From: Tsuneonella suprasediminis | GTDB lineage: Bacteria; Pseudomonadota; Alphaproteobacteria; Sphingomonadales; Sphingomonadaceae | Assembly (NCBI RefSeq): GCF_003605755.1 | Contig: NZ_RAHJ01000017.1 | Span: 1-64,000, forward strand | DNA: 64,000 nucleotides | Reading direction: 5' to 3' | Shown: positions 10,780-20,914 of the stretch, one piece after another | Layout: the number at the start of each line of letters is the position of its first letter | How positions within the stretch are numbered: position 1 is the first letter of the stretch | Notes under the pieces: generated by a model | The model's input: only the letters and a program-made list of their open reading frames with translations | Database searches by the model: none | What the model was told of the DNA's origin: nothing | Position numbers and translations under genes: made by a program

Positions 10780-13700
10780 CGGGGAACGATACTTCGATGC
10801 AGCAACGGCTGCAGTCGGGATGGCGCGATGCGGTGCTGGTTTCTGCCGCGCACTTCCAGATCAACGCCTCTGCTGAACATATCCGGCTGGCCTCGCAATG
10901 GAACGATGGTGCGTCGATCGAAGATCAGGCGCGCGAAATGGCGCGTCAGGCAGGGCTGTCGTTGCAAATGGTGCAGCCGCGACTGGCGGACCTGACACCG
11001 TGGCGGTTGCCGGTTGTGATCCAGCTTGCCGGTGGGCAGGTGGCAGTCGTCACCGCTGTCAGAGATGGCGAACTGACTCTGGCGATGACCGGCGAAGACG
11101 GTGCAGGTGCCACGCATTCCCTCGACGATCTTCAGCCGCATGTTGAAAGCATGGCGATCCTGCGGCCGTTGCGATCTGCCCGTGATACCCGTGTGGATGA
11201 ATATATCGCGCCGGTGGAGGATGACTGGCTGCGCAAGCTGGTGCTGGTGGACTGGCGACCATACGCGCACATCCTAGTGGCATCGCTGGTGACCAATCTG
11301 ATGGCGCTGGCGGGCGTGCTGTTTTCGATGCAGGTCTATGACCGCGTGGTGCCCGCGCAATCGATGCCGACGCTTTATGTGCTGTCTGCAGGGGTGCTGC
11401 TGTCGCTGATTTTTGCGTGGGTCATGCGGGATGCGCGGATGCGGATCACCGACTTGTTGGGCAAGCGGGCCGATCTGAGGATTTCCGACCGCGTGTTCGG
11501 CCATGCCTTGCGGGTGAAGAACAGCGCGCGGCCACGTTCGACCGGCACGTTCATATCGCAGATTCGCGAACTGGAGCCGGTGCGCGATATGCTGACATCG
11601 ACCACGATTGCAGCGGCGGCGGATCTGCCGTTCTTCATGCTGTTTTGCTTGATCTTCTGGTTTATCGCCGGATGGCTGGTGGTAGTTCCGCTGGTCGCGT
11701 TCCTTCTGCTGATGATTCCCAGCCTGCTGGCGCAGAAACGGCTGCGCGATCTGGCACAGATGGGGATGCGCGAATCCTCGCTCCGCAATGCCATGCTGGT
11801 CGAAGCGGTGCAGGGTATCGAAGATATCAAGGTGTTACAGGCCGAACAGCGTTTCCAGCACCAGTGGAACCATTACAACGCGATCAATGCCGATTCCGGC
11901 CTGCAGATGCGCGATCTGCTCAACCGTCTCAACAACTGGATGCAGACGGTACAGGGCGCGGCATTCGCCGTCGTGATCTTCTTCGGTGTGCCATATGTGA
12001 TGGCCGGACAGATGAGCACCGGCGTGCTGGTCGCGGCCAGTATTCTGGTCAGCCGGATGCTTGCTCCGCTGTCGTCGATCACCACTGTTCTGAACCGCTG
12101 GCAGCAGGCGAAAATCGCCGCTCAGTCGCTTGATCAGCTGATGAAACTGCCGGTCGATAACCCGCAGGAAGCGGCAACTGTTCAGCGCCCCACGATCAAA
12201 GGCGATTATCGTCTGGAAAACGCGGCGTTCAGCTATGACGGGGAAAGCGCGGCACTGACTGTAGCATCGCTGGAAATATCGGCGGGTGAACGGATCGCGG
12301 TGCTGGGGCGCAATGGTGCGGGCAAATCGACGCTGCTTCAGGCGCTGTCGGGCCTGATGCAACCGGCGGCTGGCTCGGTCCTGCTCGATGGGGTCGATCT
12401 GGCGCATATCGATCCCGCCGACGTGCGGCGCGATGTTTCGTTGTTGAGCCAGAACGCGCGCCTGTTCCACGGCACATTGCGCGAGAATCTCAAGCTTGGC
12501 GCGCCACTGGCAAGCGATGGAGATGTCATCGCGGCTCTGCAGGCTGCCGGGACGTGGGCCTATGTGCAGCGCTTGCCGCTGGGCCTGGATCATCCTTTGC
12601 AGGAAGGGGGGCTGGGGCTTTCGGGTGGCCAGCGGCAGGGCATTCTGCTGGCGCGAATGTTGTTGCGTAAGCCGCGCGTAATGCTGCTGGACGAGCCGAC
12701 GGCCGCGATGGACGAAGCGACCGAGCAGGACGTTATCGCCAGCTTGCGCCGGGTTTCCGCCAATTCCACGCTCATAATCGCCACGCACCGGATGGCCGCA
12801 ATCGAAGCTGTGGACCGGATCATCGTCGTCGACGGTGGCGCAATCGCGATGGATGGCCCGAAGGACGCTGTGCTTAATCGGCTGCGCGCCAACGCTGCCC
12901 CATCAAAGGAAAAGCAACCGGCCGACAAGCCTGCGCCGACACGACTGGTGGTGCGACCACGGGCACGTCCCCGATTCAGGAGAATCGGCATGACAGCAGG
13001 TGCCGGGTTGAAGGCCATGATGGGTCTGGGCAGCGATATCGACAGCGATCGCCGGGGCGGACCATTGCCCGATCTGGCCGATCTCGATGAAATGCGCGCG
13101 ACGCGCTCCACCAGAGTCATCTGGATGGTGGTGTTGTTCCTTGCCGCATTCTTCGCGTGGGCGTGGTTCTTCGAAATCGATGAAGTCTCCAGCGGATCAG
13201 GCAAAGTCATTCCCAGTTCGCGCGATCAGGTGATTCAGTCGCTGGAAGGCGGCATTCTGTCCAAGCTGAATGTGCGGGAAGGTCAGATCGTGGAGAAGGG
13301 CACCGTGCTCGCTCAACTCGATCCGACCCGTGGTGAATCGAGTGTCGAGGAAACCGCCGCTCGCTATCGCGCCGCGCTCGCTGCACGTGCCCGACTTGAG
13401 GCAGAGGTAGCCGGACGTTCGCAGATCGCATTCCCGGCAGAGCTGAAGGACTGGCCGGAACTGAAGTCTGCTGAAACCGCGCTGTTCCAGTCGCGCCGGG
13501 CCAGCCTGAACGAAACGGTCAGCGGGCTGACGCAGGCGTTGACGCTGGCGCGGCGCGAACTGGCCATCAATCAGTCGCTGATCGCATCTGGCGCGGCGAG
13601 CAATATCGAAGTGATCCGTTTACAACGGCAGGTCGCGGACCTCGAACTGAAGCTGTCCGAAGCCCGGTCGCAATACATGGTCAAAAGCCGCGAGGAATAT

Positions 13701-14231
13701 ACGAAGGCCGATGCCGACGTGAAATCGCTGCAATCGGTGGTGCGCGGGCGCGAAGATACGCTGGATCGCACGACGCTGATCGCACCACTGCGGGCGATTG
13801 TGAAAAGTCTGGATGTCACCACTATCGGCGGTGTCGTCGCGCCCGGTGGCTCGATCATGACTCTGGTGCCGGTGGGCGATCAATTGCTGGTGGAAACACG
13901 CATTTCCCCGCGCGACATCGCCTTCATCCATCCCGGCCAGAGTGCTTTGGTGAAAGTGACGGCTTACGATTATTCGATCTACGGCGGGCTGGAAGGCAAA
14001 GTCGAAACGATTGCACCCGATACCCTGCGCGACGAAGTGAAGCCCGAAATCGTTTATTACCGTGTGCTGGTTCGCACCAATTCCGATGCGCTGGTGACGC
14101 AGGCGGGCAAGCGCCTGCCGATTACGCCCGGCACGGTAACCACCACCGACATTCGCACCGGTCGCAAGACTGTGTGGGATTACCTCACCAAACCCCTGAA
14201 CAAAACTCGCGAGGCGCTGCGTGAGCGCTGA
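10776..14231 (+). CDS. Fused type I secretion ABC transporter and HlyD-type membrane fusion protein
   Basis: A single 1151-residue open frame joins two normally separate components. Residues 1-130 resemble a C39-peptidase-like domain without an evident catalytic Cys. About 150-440 is the ABC transmembrane region. The nucleotide-binding domain follows, with Walker A GRNGAGKST near 510, signature LSGGQRQ near 615, Walker B LLDEPTAAMDE near 640 and H-loop His671. After a basic/proline linker (about 705-770) comes a single membrane segment near 780-800, then an HlyD-type region: lipoyl-like half-motif (IQSLEGGILSKLNVREGQIV), long helical hairpin (about 865-1000) and beta-barrel end (ISPRDIAFIHPGQSALVKV). 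It would form the inner-membrane export machine for the adhesin. Start overlaps the upstream stop. Confidence 0.92.
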   Translation: MTGNDTSMQQRLQSGWRDAVLVSAAHFQINASAEHIRLASQWNDGASIEDQAREMARQAGLSLQMVQPRLADLTPWRLPVVIQLAGGQVAVVTAVRDGELTLAMTGEDGAGATHSLDDLQPHVESMAILRPLRSARDTRVDEYIAPVEDDWLRKLVLVDWRPYAHILVASLVTNLMALAGVLFSMQVYDRVVPAQSMPTLYVLSAGVLLSLIFAWVMRDARMRITDLLGKRADLRISDRVFGHALRVKNSARPRSTGTFISQIRELEPVRDMLTSTTIAAAADLPFFMLFCLIFWFIAGWLVVVPLVAFLLLMIPSLLAQKRLRDLAQMGMRESSLRNAMLVEAVQGIEDIKVLQAEQRFQHQWNHYNAINADSGLQMRDLLNRLNNWMQTVQGAAFAVVIFFGVPYVMAGQMSTGVLVAASILVSRMLAPLSSITTVLNRWQQAKIAAQSLDQLMKLPVDNPQEAATVQRPTIKGDYRLENAAFSYDGESAALTVASLEISAGERIAVLGRNGAGKSTLLQALSGLMQPAAGSVLLDGVDLAHIDPADVRRDVSLLSQNARLFHGTLRENLKLGAPLASDGDVIAALQAAGTWAYVQRLPLGLDHPLQEGGLGLSGGQRQGILLARMLLRKPRVMLLDEPTAAMDEATEQDVIASLRRVSANSTLIIATHRMAAIEAVDRIIVVDGGAIAMDGPKDAVLNRLRANAAPSKEKQPADKPAPTRLVVRPRARPRFRRIGMTAGAGLKAMMGLGSDIDSDRRGGPLPDLADLDEMRATRSTRVIWMVVLFLAAFFAWAWFFEIDEVSSGSGKVIPSSRDQVIQSLEGGILSKLNVREGQIVEKGTVLAQLDPTRGESSVEETAARYRAALAARARLEAEVAGRSQIAFPAELKDWPELKSAETALFQSRRASLNETVSGLTQALTLARRELAINQSLIASGAASNIEVIRLQRQVADLELKLSEARSQYMVKSREEYTKADADVKSLQSVVRGREDTLDRTTLIAPLRAIVKSLDVTTIGGVVAPGGSIMTLVPVGDQLLVETRISPRDIAFIHPGQSALVKVTAYDYSIYGGLEGKVETIAPDTLRDEVKPEIVYYRVLVRTNSDALVTQAGKRLPITPGTVTTTDIRTGRKTVWDYLTKPLNKTREALRER

Positions 14232-14253
14232 GACAATCAGAAAGGACTCTGTC

Positions 14254-14691
14254 ATGAACAAGGTCACCAGAGCAGCGGCCTCCGCATCGTTGCTGGCATT
14301 CCTCTTTGCAGGCGCGGCGCCGGTAATGGCGCAAAGCAACCCGGTCGACCCGGTGAGCAACCCCAAAGCGCTCAACTACGATGACGTGGGCGTGCTTCCC
14401 AAAGAAATGAACCCGCCGTTCGTGCGTCGCGGTCAGGTGATCGAACCGAGCCAGCTGGACCGGATCAAGCCCGGGGTAACGCGGGAAGCGGTGCGCGCGG
14501 CGCTGGGCGATCCGGTGCGCTCCAATGGCTCGGCGTCATGGGATTATGACGTACAGTTCAAGATGCCGGAATCGGAAAACTACCTCGTCTGCCAATACAA
14601 GATCGTATTCGGAGCAGACGAATTGGTGAGCGAGACAGTGTGGCGTCGTCGCCAGTGCATGGAGCTGGCCCAGCCGACAGCCGTAGGCTGA
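14254..14691 (+). CDS. Small exported protein with BamE/SmpA-OmlA-like domain
   Basis: About 145 residues with a signal peptide (MNKVTRAAASASLLAFLFAGAAPVMAQ). The body contains the BamE-type pattern IKPGVTREAVRAALGDPVRS followed by WDYDVQF. No lipobox cysteine follows the signal peptide, so it is probably periplasmic rather than a lipoprotein. I chose ATG 14254, with an AAAGGA site 7 bases upstream, over the GTG at 14221. It follows the secretion fusion gene by 22 bp, so it may be an accessory of adhesin export. True BamE works in outer-membrane protein assembly; an equivalent role here is inference. Confidence 0.7.
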   Translation: MNKVTRAAASASLLAFLFAGAAPVMAQSNPVDPVSNPKALNYDDVGVLPKEMNPPFVRRGQVIEPSQLDRIKPGVTREAVRAALGDPVRSNGSASWDYDVQFKMPESENYLVCQYKIVFGADELVSETVWRRRQCMELAQPTAVG

Positions 14692-14725
14692 CCGCATTCG
14701 GGCGAGGGTTGCAACCGAGCTGTAC

Positions 14726-14756
14726 TGGAGGCGTTGCCTTTAAAGGCACGCCTCCA
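14726..14756. terminator. Shared hairpin between convergent genes
   Basis: A near-perfect palindrome (TGGAGGCG ... CGCCTCCA around TGCCTTTAAAGGCA, one unpaired T) overlaps the stop codon of the leftward cpaF gene and follows the rightward BamE-like gene. It probably ends transcription from one or both sides, though it has no long T-run. Confidence 0.5.
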
Positions 14757-16260
14757 GATAAGCCTGATCGAACCCGAACTGACGGGCCTTTTCCAGTGTA
14801 TAGGGGCGCAGACCGCTCGGACGGAATTCGCCGAGGATTTTGCCGTCCTCGCTTTCGTCCAGATACTCGAACTTGAACAGTTCCTGCGTTACGATCACGT
14901 CGCCTTCCATCCCGATCACTTCGGTGATGTTGGTGGTGCGACGCGAACCGTCGCGCAGGCGTTTTACCTGCACGATCAGATCGACCGATTCCGCGATCTG
15001 GCGGCTGATGGCCTCTTTCGGGATCTTGATGTCGCCCATCAGGATCATGTTTTCCATACGGCCAAGGCATTCGCGCGGGCTGTTGGCGTGAAGCGTACAC
15101 ATCGAACCATCGTGGCCGGTGTTCATCGCGGCCAGCAGATCGAAACACTCCGCGCCACGAATTTCGCCCAGAATAATGCGGTCCGGGCGCATACGCAGAG
15201 CGTTCTTTACCAGATCGCCAATGGTAATCGCGCCTTGCCCTTCAAGGTTCGGCGGGCGGGTTTCCAGCGGCAGCCAGTGCGGCTGTTGCAGGCGCAGTTC
15301 CGCCGCGTCTTCAATCGTCAGCACGCGTTCGCCCGGATCGATCATTTTCGACAGGGCGTTGAGCATGGTCGTCTTACCTGAACCCGTACCGCCTGAAATC
15401 ACGATATTCATCCGGCAGGCACCGGCGATTTTCAGCGCGGTGGCCATCTTATCGCTCATTGAACCGAAGTCCCTGAGCATATCGATCGTGATCGGCTTTT
15501 CGGAGAATTTACGAATCGAGATGGCTGTGCCGCGCAAGCTGAGCGGCGGCACGATCACGTTCACACGACTGCCGTCTTTCAAACGGGCGTCGGCCAGCGG
15601 TGTGGTCTGGTCGACGCGGCGACCGACCTGATTCACGATGCGCTGTGCGATCTGGAACAGGTGCTGTTCATCGCGGAACCGGATCGGCGCGATGACCAGT
15701 TTGCCCTTCTTTTCGATGTAGGTCTGATCAGGGCCGTTGACCATGATGTCCGAAACGTCGGGATCGTTAAGCAGTTCTTCCAGCGGACCGAAGCCGAGCA
15801 GTTCGTCGATCAGCACTTTTTCCAGTGCGAACTGTTCGCGCCGGTTCAGCGTGACCTTCAGCTCGGCCAGCACTTCCATGATGATTGGGCGGAATTCTTC
15901 CGACAGCTCTTCTTTGCTCAGCGAAGCGGCCGCTTCGGGGTCGACGCGTTCCAACAGGCGCGGCAGCACCTGTTCCTTGATCTTGTGAACGCTCGCTTCG
16001 AAGCCCGTGGCGGTGTGGGTTGATTCGTGCACCGCGTTGGCGCGATCGGCCAGCCGGGCCATCGCGTCGCCTTTGTTCGGGTGGTTGTCCAGCGCGTTGG
16101 CAGCGTCCGGGTTTTCGCCCGGCAATGGAGGAAATTGTTCGCCGCCACGATCCTTCTGCGGCGCTTCCGGCGCCCCCCGCATGGGGCGCGCAACGCCAAA
16201 GGTCGGTCGGTTGCCCGGCTGCAGTCCGCCTGGCCCGTTTCTCCGTCCGAATGCGCTCAT
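14740..16260 (-). CDS. cpaF: CpaF-family pilus/secretion ATPase
   Basis: 506-residue type II/IV secretion ATPase of the CpaF/TadA family. Residues 1-75 are a low-complexity Pro/Gly-rich extension; the family core follows, with LLGFGPLEELLNDPDVSDIMVNG, Walker A GGTGSGKTT, the Asp box (VLTIEDAAEL), and Walker B with the His box (ILGEIRGAECFDLLAAMNTGHDGS...TLHANSP). It powers Flp/Tad pilus assembly at the cytoplasmic membrane. No other tad/cpa gene is in the window, so the ATPase is solitary here. Its stop codon lies in a palindrome shared with the convergent gene. Confidence 0.93.
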   Translation of the reverse strand: MSAFGRRNGPGGLQPGNRPTFGVARPMRGAPEAPQKDRGGEQFPPLPGENPDAANALDNHPNKGDAMARLADRANAVHESTHTATGFEASVHKIKEQVLPRLLERVDPEAAASLSKEELSEEFRPIIMEVLAELKVTLNRREQFALEKVLIDELLGFGPLEELLNDPDVSDIMVNGPDQTYIEKKGKLVIAPIRFRDEQHLFQIAQRIVNQVGRRVDQTTPLADARLKDGSRVNVIVPPLSLRGTAISIRKFSEKPITIDMLRDFGSMSDKMATALKIAGACRMNIVISGGTGSGKTTMLNALSKMIDPGERVLTIEDAAELRLQQPHWLPLETRPPNLEGQGAITIGDLVKNALRMRPDRIILGEIRGAECFDLLAAMNTGHDGSMCTLHANSPRECLGRMENMILMGDIKIPKEAISRQIAESVDLIVQVKRLRDGSRRTTNITEVIGMEGDVIVTQELFKFEYLDESEDGKILGEFRPSGLRPYTLEKARQFGFDQAYLEACL

Positions 16261-16601
16261 TCCATATCCCCTGGGCGATCCAATGCATTGTGGCGGTTAC
16301 CTGACGCCATCGTTACGCGTCATGGCAAAGCAGCCCTCTCGAAGTTTGGTGAATAAAACGGAAACCTTGCCGATTTCCTAAGATTGGATCGAATCCAGCC
16401 GACTATACGGCAGGCAACCAGTTAACGGGTCGCCTACCCTTGCATCGGTGCATCGCACGCACGACCTTGGCATGCATCTACCGTCACGCGGGCTTGCCCG
16501 GCGCGGCAAATCCGGCCACATCGGCAGGGCAACCGAATATCGGGAAACCTGCGACATCGTCTGCTCGCAGGCCCCCATCACATTGAAGGGCGTTGAAATT
16601 T
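16261..16601. promoter_or_regulatory. Divergent intergenic region cpaF/glmS, no gene seen
   Basis: About 340 bp between two divergent genes. I found no convincing ORF, RNA or terminator. It must hold promoters for both genes; a GAAGGG ribosome-binding-like site lies at 16584-16589 ahead of glmS. I saw no sequence resembling a glmS ribozyme. Confidence 0.5.
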
Positions 16602-18425
16602 ATGTGCGGCATTATCGGTATCGTCGGTAAAGAAGCAGTGGCCGATCGGTTGGTCGATGGGTTGCGCCGCATGGAATACCGCGGGTATGACAGTGCCGGC
16701 GTCTGCACGATGGACGGTGGCCAGCTTATTCGCCGCCGGGCACAGGGCAAACTGGCCAATCTGGTTGAGGAACTGGCGGCCAATCCGGCACCCGGCACCA
16801 TTGGGATCGCTCATACCCGCTGGGCCACTCACGGCGCGCCCACAGCCAATAACGCGCATCCCCATGCGACCGAGAAAGTTGCGCTGGTCCACAATGGTAT
16901 CATCGAAAACTATAAGCAGTTGCGCGATGAACTGATTGCTGCCGGGCGCAAACTGGAAAGCGAGACCGACAGCGAAGTAGTCGCGCATCTGGTCAGCCAG
17001 CAGGTCGAAAGTGGTGCCTCTCCGCAAGATGCGGTGAAAGCGGTTTTGCCGCGCCTGCGCGGGGCATTCGCGCTGGCCATCGCGTTTCGCGATTATCCCG
17101 ATATGTTGATTGGCGCACGCCTCGGTTCGCCGCTGGTGCTGGGGTATGGGGAAGGGGAAACTTATCTTGGTTCCGACGCGCTGGCGCTGGCCCCGCTGAC
17201 GCAGAAGATTGCGTATCTCGAAGAAGGCGACTGGGCTGTGGTGACCCGCGACGGCGCGCAGGTGTACGACGCCGATAACAATCCCGTCGAACGCGAAGTA
17301 ACCACCTCGGGAGCGTCGGCAGCGGCTGTGGAGAAGGGCAATTATCGCCACTTCATGCAGAAGGAGATCTTCGAACAGCCGACCGTCGTGGCGCAAACGC
17401 TGGCGAGCTATATTCACCGCGCGGATAACGCTGTGGCTCTGCCACAAGTGGATTTCGATCTCTCGACGGTCAAGCGCATCACTATCGTGGCGTGCGGCAC
17501 GTCCTACTATGCAGGGATGGTCGCGAAATACTGGTTCGAAACATTCGCGCGGGTGCCGGTGGACATCGATGTCGCCAGCGAGTTTCGTTATCGCGAACCC
17601 GTGCTGGAAGAAGGCGGGCTGGCGCTGTTCATTTCGCAGAGTGGCGAAACTGCAGACACTCTCGCAGCCCTGCGTCACTGCAAGGAAGAAGGGCAAACCA
17701 TCGGCGTGGTGGTCAACGTGCCCACCAGTTCGATGGCGCGCGAAGCGGATCTGTTGTTGCCTACGCACGCCGGGCCGGAAATCGGCGTGGCGAGCACCAA
17801 GGCGTTCACGTGCCAGCTTGCCGTGCTTGCCGCGCTGGCCGCTCACCTTGCAGTGAGGAAAGGGCGGATGGACCGCGCGGAAGAGCAAGAGGTGGTTCGC
17901 CACCTGCTCGAAGCGCCCGCCGCGCTCAACGCTGCGCTCGATTTCGACGACGACATCGCCAGCATGGCGCATCTTATCGCCCCAGCGCGCGACGTGCTCT
18001 ATCTGGGCCGCGGCCCAGATTATCCGCTGGCGCTGGAAGGTGCGCTCAAGCTCAAGGAAATCAGCTATATCCATGCAGAAGGTTATGCGAGCGGCGAAAT
18101 GAAGCACGGACCGATCGCGCTGATCGACGAATCGGTGCCGGTAATCGTGCTGGCACCGTCCGGTCCGCTGTTTGAAAAGACCGTGTCGAACATGCAGGAA
18201 GTGCGTGCACGCGGCGGCAAGATCGTGCTGATTTCGGATGAGGAAGGACTGGCCGACGCGGGCGAGGGATGCCTCGCTACGATTGCTATGCCCAAAGTTC
18301 ATCCGCTGATTGCACCGCTGGTTTATGCCGTGCCCGTGCAGTTGCTCGCCTATCATGTCGCCTGCGCCAAGGGCACCGATGTCGATCAACCGCGGAATCT
18401 GGCGAAATCCGTGACAGTGGAATAG
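16602..18425 (+). CDS. glmS: Glutamine-fructose-6-phosphate aminotransferase (isomerizing)
   Basis: 607 residues, the usual family length. It makes glucosamine-6-phosphate from fructose-6-phosphate and glutamine, the first step towards UDP-GlcNAc for peptidoglycan and LPS. The start is fixed at the ATG giving M-C-G-I-I-G, because Cys2 must become the N-terminal nucleophile; an upstream in-frame TTG would add three residues and block this. The N-terminal glutaminase domain (THGAPTANNAHPH) is followed by two SIS sugar-isomerase domains (CGTSYYAG, SQSGETADT, EGALKLKEISYIHAEGYASGE). Ends with the expected AKSVTVE. Cytoplasmic. Confidence 0.97.
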   Translation: MCGIIGIVGKEAVADRLVDGLRRMEYRGYDSAGVCTMDGGQLIRRRAQGKLANLVEELAANPAPGTIGIAHTRWATHGAPTANNAHPHATEKVALVHNGIIENYKQLRDELIAAGRKLESETDSEVVAHLVSQQVESGASPQDAVKAVLPRLRGAFALAIAFRDYPDMLIGARLGSPLVLGYGEGETYLGSDALALAPLTQKIAYLEEGDWAVVTRDGAQVYDADNNPVEREVTTSGASAAAVEKGNYRHFMQKEIFEQPTVVAQTLASYIHRADNAVALPQVDFDLSTVKRITIVACGTSYYAGMVAKYWFETFARVPVDIDVASEFRYREPVLEEGGLALFISQSGETADTLAALRHCKEEGQTIGVVVNVPTSSMAREADLLLPTHAGPEIGVASTKAFTCQLAVLAALAAHLAVRKGRMDRAEEQEVVRHLLEAPAALNAALDFDDDIASMAHLIAPARDVLYLGRGPDYPLALEGALKLKEISYIHAEGYASGEMKHGPIALIDESVPVIVLAPSGPLFEKTVSNMQEVRARGGKIVLISDEEGLADAGEGCLATIAMPKVHPLIAPLVYAVPVQLLAYHVACAKGTDVDQPRNLAKSVTVE

Positions 18426-18515
18426 AGCGGATCACAAGGTTTTTTTTCGGTAATCCCATAGTGGGGATTGGAAAAATTCAGCCTTTCTTTCCGAAGGTTT
18501 ACCACGCCCTAACCA

Positions 18516-20897
18516 TTGCCCGTCTATCGCGGGTGCGTGAACGAAAACAAAGCCCCTTTCGCCGGTAAGCCGCAGGACTTGCCATTCCTTGCCATTCTGG
18601 GGCTGCGCGATCCGGCAGGAGGCGATTGGTCTCGGTTGCGCGGCCTGCAATATTCGCAATTCGGCAAAAGCACATGGCTGCGGGCTTTGGTCCACGTTTT
18701 CAGCGCAGCGATTGTCGTGTGGATGTATCACGATACCGCGCCCGTATGGGCAATGGCGTTGTTCGTCAGTGCACTGGTGGTAGCGGTCGCTCTTAACATG
18801 CGGTCGGATTTTCTGCTGTCCGACACTGACCATCGCATTATCACACGCGCGGAAGTGCAGCGCCAATCACTGCGCGCGGCGTGGACGGGGCTTGCGTGGA
18901 GCATATCGCTGATATTCCTGTCGCCGTGGGGAACGCAGGCCGATTATACCAGCTTGTTCCTTCTGATTTCTCTCCTGTTAACGGGATCGTCACTGGTTCT
19001 GGGGGCAGTTCCTCTTAGCACGATCATATTCGGTGGCCTGACCGGAATCGTCGGCGTTTCGGTGTTCTTGTGGCATGGAAATTATGAACTTACGGCGATT
19101 GCGCTCGCTTATCTTATGACAGTGGTGATCGGGACGATGAAGGTTTCCCGCACATACCTGATAGCCTGTTTCGCTGAGGCCGGAATGGCAGAAAAGAGCC
19201 AAGTCGTTTCTCTCCTGCTGCGGGAATTCGAAGAGAATCAGGGTGATTGGCTGTGGCAGATCGATATCAATCGATTGGTCAGAAGCGCCAGCCCGCGTTT
19301 CGCATTCGCGCTTGGTCGGCCGATCAACGAAGTCGAAGGAAAATCGTTTCTGGAGTTGATCTCTGGCGATGCCTGGGAAACGGGCGAATTCTCCAGCAGC
19401 TTACACGAACTGGCGGACAAGCTGAAGCGCCGGGAAAGCTTCTCCAATCTGCTGGTGCGGGTGAACATCGGCCGCGAACATCGCTGGTGGGAATTGTCGG
19501 GCACTCCCATGCTAGACGAAAATGGGGCTTATCTCGGTATTCGCGGTGTTGGCTCGGACGTGACGGAGCAACGCGAATCCACTGAAAAGATTGCCTATCT
19601 GGCGCGCTACGATACGCTGACGGGCCTCCCCAACCGCCTGATGCTGACAGAGGCGTTGGGCGATGCGTTGCGTTATTCCGAACAGTGGCGAACGCGTTGT
19701 GCATTCATGATGATCGACCTCGATCGTTTCAAGGCGATCAACGATTCGCTGGGCCATATGGTTGGTGACAAGCTGCTGGCGCAAGTGGCGGCGCGACTTA
19801 GCGATCTCGCCAGTGAAACCGACCTTGTCGGACGATTGGGCGGCGATGAATTTGCCGTGGTCATCCGCGATGCTTCGGACAAGAACGTGGTGGCGAAAGT
19901 TGCGCGCAAGGTGATCGCCCGCTTGTCGCAACCCTATCAGGTCGATCAGCACACGCTGTATGTCGGGGCGAGCGTGGGATCTGCCGTGGGGCCGCGCGAT
20001 GGCCAGAGCGTGGAAGAACTGATGCGTAATGCCGACCTTGCTCTGTACCGGGCAAAGGACGAAGGTGGCGGCGAACATTGCACTTATGAGCCGTTGCTGC
20101 ATGCCAATGCTGAAGAGCGCCGCCAGCTGGAATTCGCCTTGCGGAGCGCGCTGGAAAAGCGGGAATTTGAACTGGTTTATCAGCCGGTTGTAGATGCCAA
20201 TACCGAAGAGGTGGTCAACTTTGAAGCGCTGGTGCGCTGGAACAGCGGCGATCATGGCAGCATCAGTCCGGGCAAATTCATCCCGCTGGCAGAAGACACG
20301 CGCCTGATTGTGCCGATTGGCGCATGGGTGTTGGAACAGGCATGTCGGGAGGCCACTCGTTGGCCCGACCATGTGCGGGTGGCAGTGAACGTTTCGCCTG
20401 AACAGTTGTTCGAACCTGACTTCCCGGCAACGGTCGTTCGCGCGCTGACAGCCAGTGGCCTGAAACCCCATCGCCTCGAACTGGAAGTGACGGAGAGCAT
20501 CTTCATGCGCGATGCCAGTGTGGCGGGATCGGCGCTGGAGCAGGTGATGGCGCTCGGCTGTACGGTCGCACTCGATGATTTCGGCACCGGTTATTCATCG
20601 CTGGGGTATTTACGCAAGCTCCGCTTTTCGACGATCAAGGTTGATCGTACATTCGTTCAAGGGGCGGCGCAGCAGGCAGCGGAAAGTCTCGCGATCGTGC
20701 GGGCAGTGGTGGCGATGGCTGATAGTCTGGGCATGACAACCACAGCAGAGGGCGTCGAAAGTGCTGAAGAGGCAGAACTGATCCGCCAGCTTGGCTGCAC
20801 CAAGATTCAGGGATATTACTTCGGGCGACCGATGGAAGCCGATCAGGCAGTCGCACTGTTCCGGCGCAAGCGTCCGGCCGAGCGCCTGACCGCGTAA
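18516..20897 (+). CDS. Membrane GGDEF-EAL cyclic-di-GMP signalling protein with PAS domain
   Basis: Up to 793 residues. The N-terminal third has several hydrophobic segments (about residues 60-230), followed by a PAS-like region (WLWQIDINRLVRSASPRFAFALGRP, about 240-345). The GGDEF motif is intact at 442-446, after LTGLPNR. The EAL motif (EALVRW) is at 570-575, with the downstream DDFGTGYSSL and KVDRTFV segments also present. Both cyclase and phosphodiesterase sites look complete, so it may be bifunctional. The listed start is a TTG; a GTG at 18537 is an equally good alternative. A link to control of the adhesin is possible but only inferred from c-di-GMP biology. Confidence 0.9.
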   Translation: MPVYRGCVNENKAPFAGKPQDLPFLAILGLRDPAGGDWSRLRGLQYSQFGKSTWLRALVHVFSAAIVVWMYHDTAPVWAMALFVSALVVAVALNMRSDFLLSDTDHRIITRAEVQRQSLRAAWTGLAWSISLIFLSPWGTQADYTSLFLLISLLLTGSSLVLGAVPLSTIIFGGLTGIVGVSVFLWHGNYELTAIALAYLMTVVIGTMKVSRTYLIACFAEAGMAEKSQVVSLLLREFEENQGDWLWQIDINRLVRSASPRFAFALGRPINEVEGKSFLELISGDAWETGEFSSSLHELADKLKRRESFSNLLVRVNIGREHRWWELSGTPMLDENGAYLGIRGVGSDVTEQRESTEKIAYLARYDTLTGLPNRLMLTEALGDALRYSEQWRTRCAFMMIDLDRFKAINDSLGHMVGDKLLAQVAARLSDLASETDLVGRLGGDEFAVVIRDASDKNVVAKVARKVIARLSQPYQVDQHTLYVGASVGSAVGPRDGQSVEELMRNADLALYRAKDEGGGEHCTYEPLLHANAEERRQLEFALRSALEKREFELVYQPVVDANTEEVVNFEALVRWNSGDHGSISPGKFIPLAEDTRLIVPIGAWVLEQACREATRWPDHVRVAVNVSPEQLFEPDFPATVVRALTASGLKPHRLELEVTESIFMRDASVAGSALEQVMALGCTVALDDFGTGYSSLGYLRKLRFSTIKVDRTFVQGAAQQAAESLAIVRAVVAMADSLGMTTTAEGVESAEEAELIRQLGCTKIQGYYFGRPMEADQAVALFRRKRPAERLTA

Positions 20898-20914
20898 TCA
20901 CCCAAGGCGGTATA

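Noticed and set aside
18426-18515. Terminator after glmS
   Set aside because: A small AATCCC/GGGATT stem and a T-run are present, but the T-run lies before the stem in the direction of transcription.
16602-18600. glmS as the Tn7 attachment site or a glmS ribozyme
   Set aside because: glmS is intact with no transposon end downstream, and the upstream region shows no ribozyme-like sequence; the element's target is tRNA-Phe.
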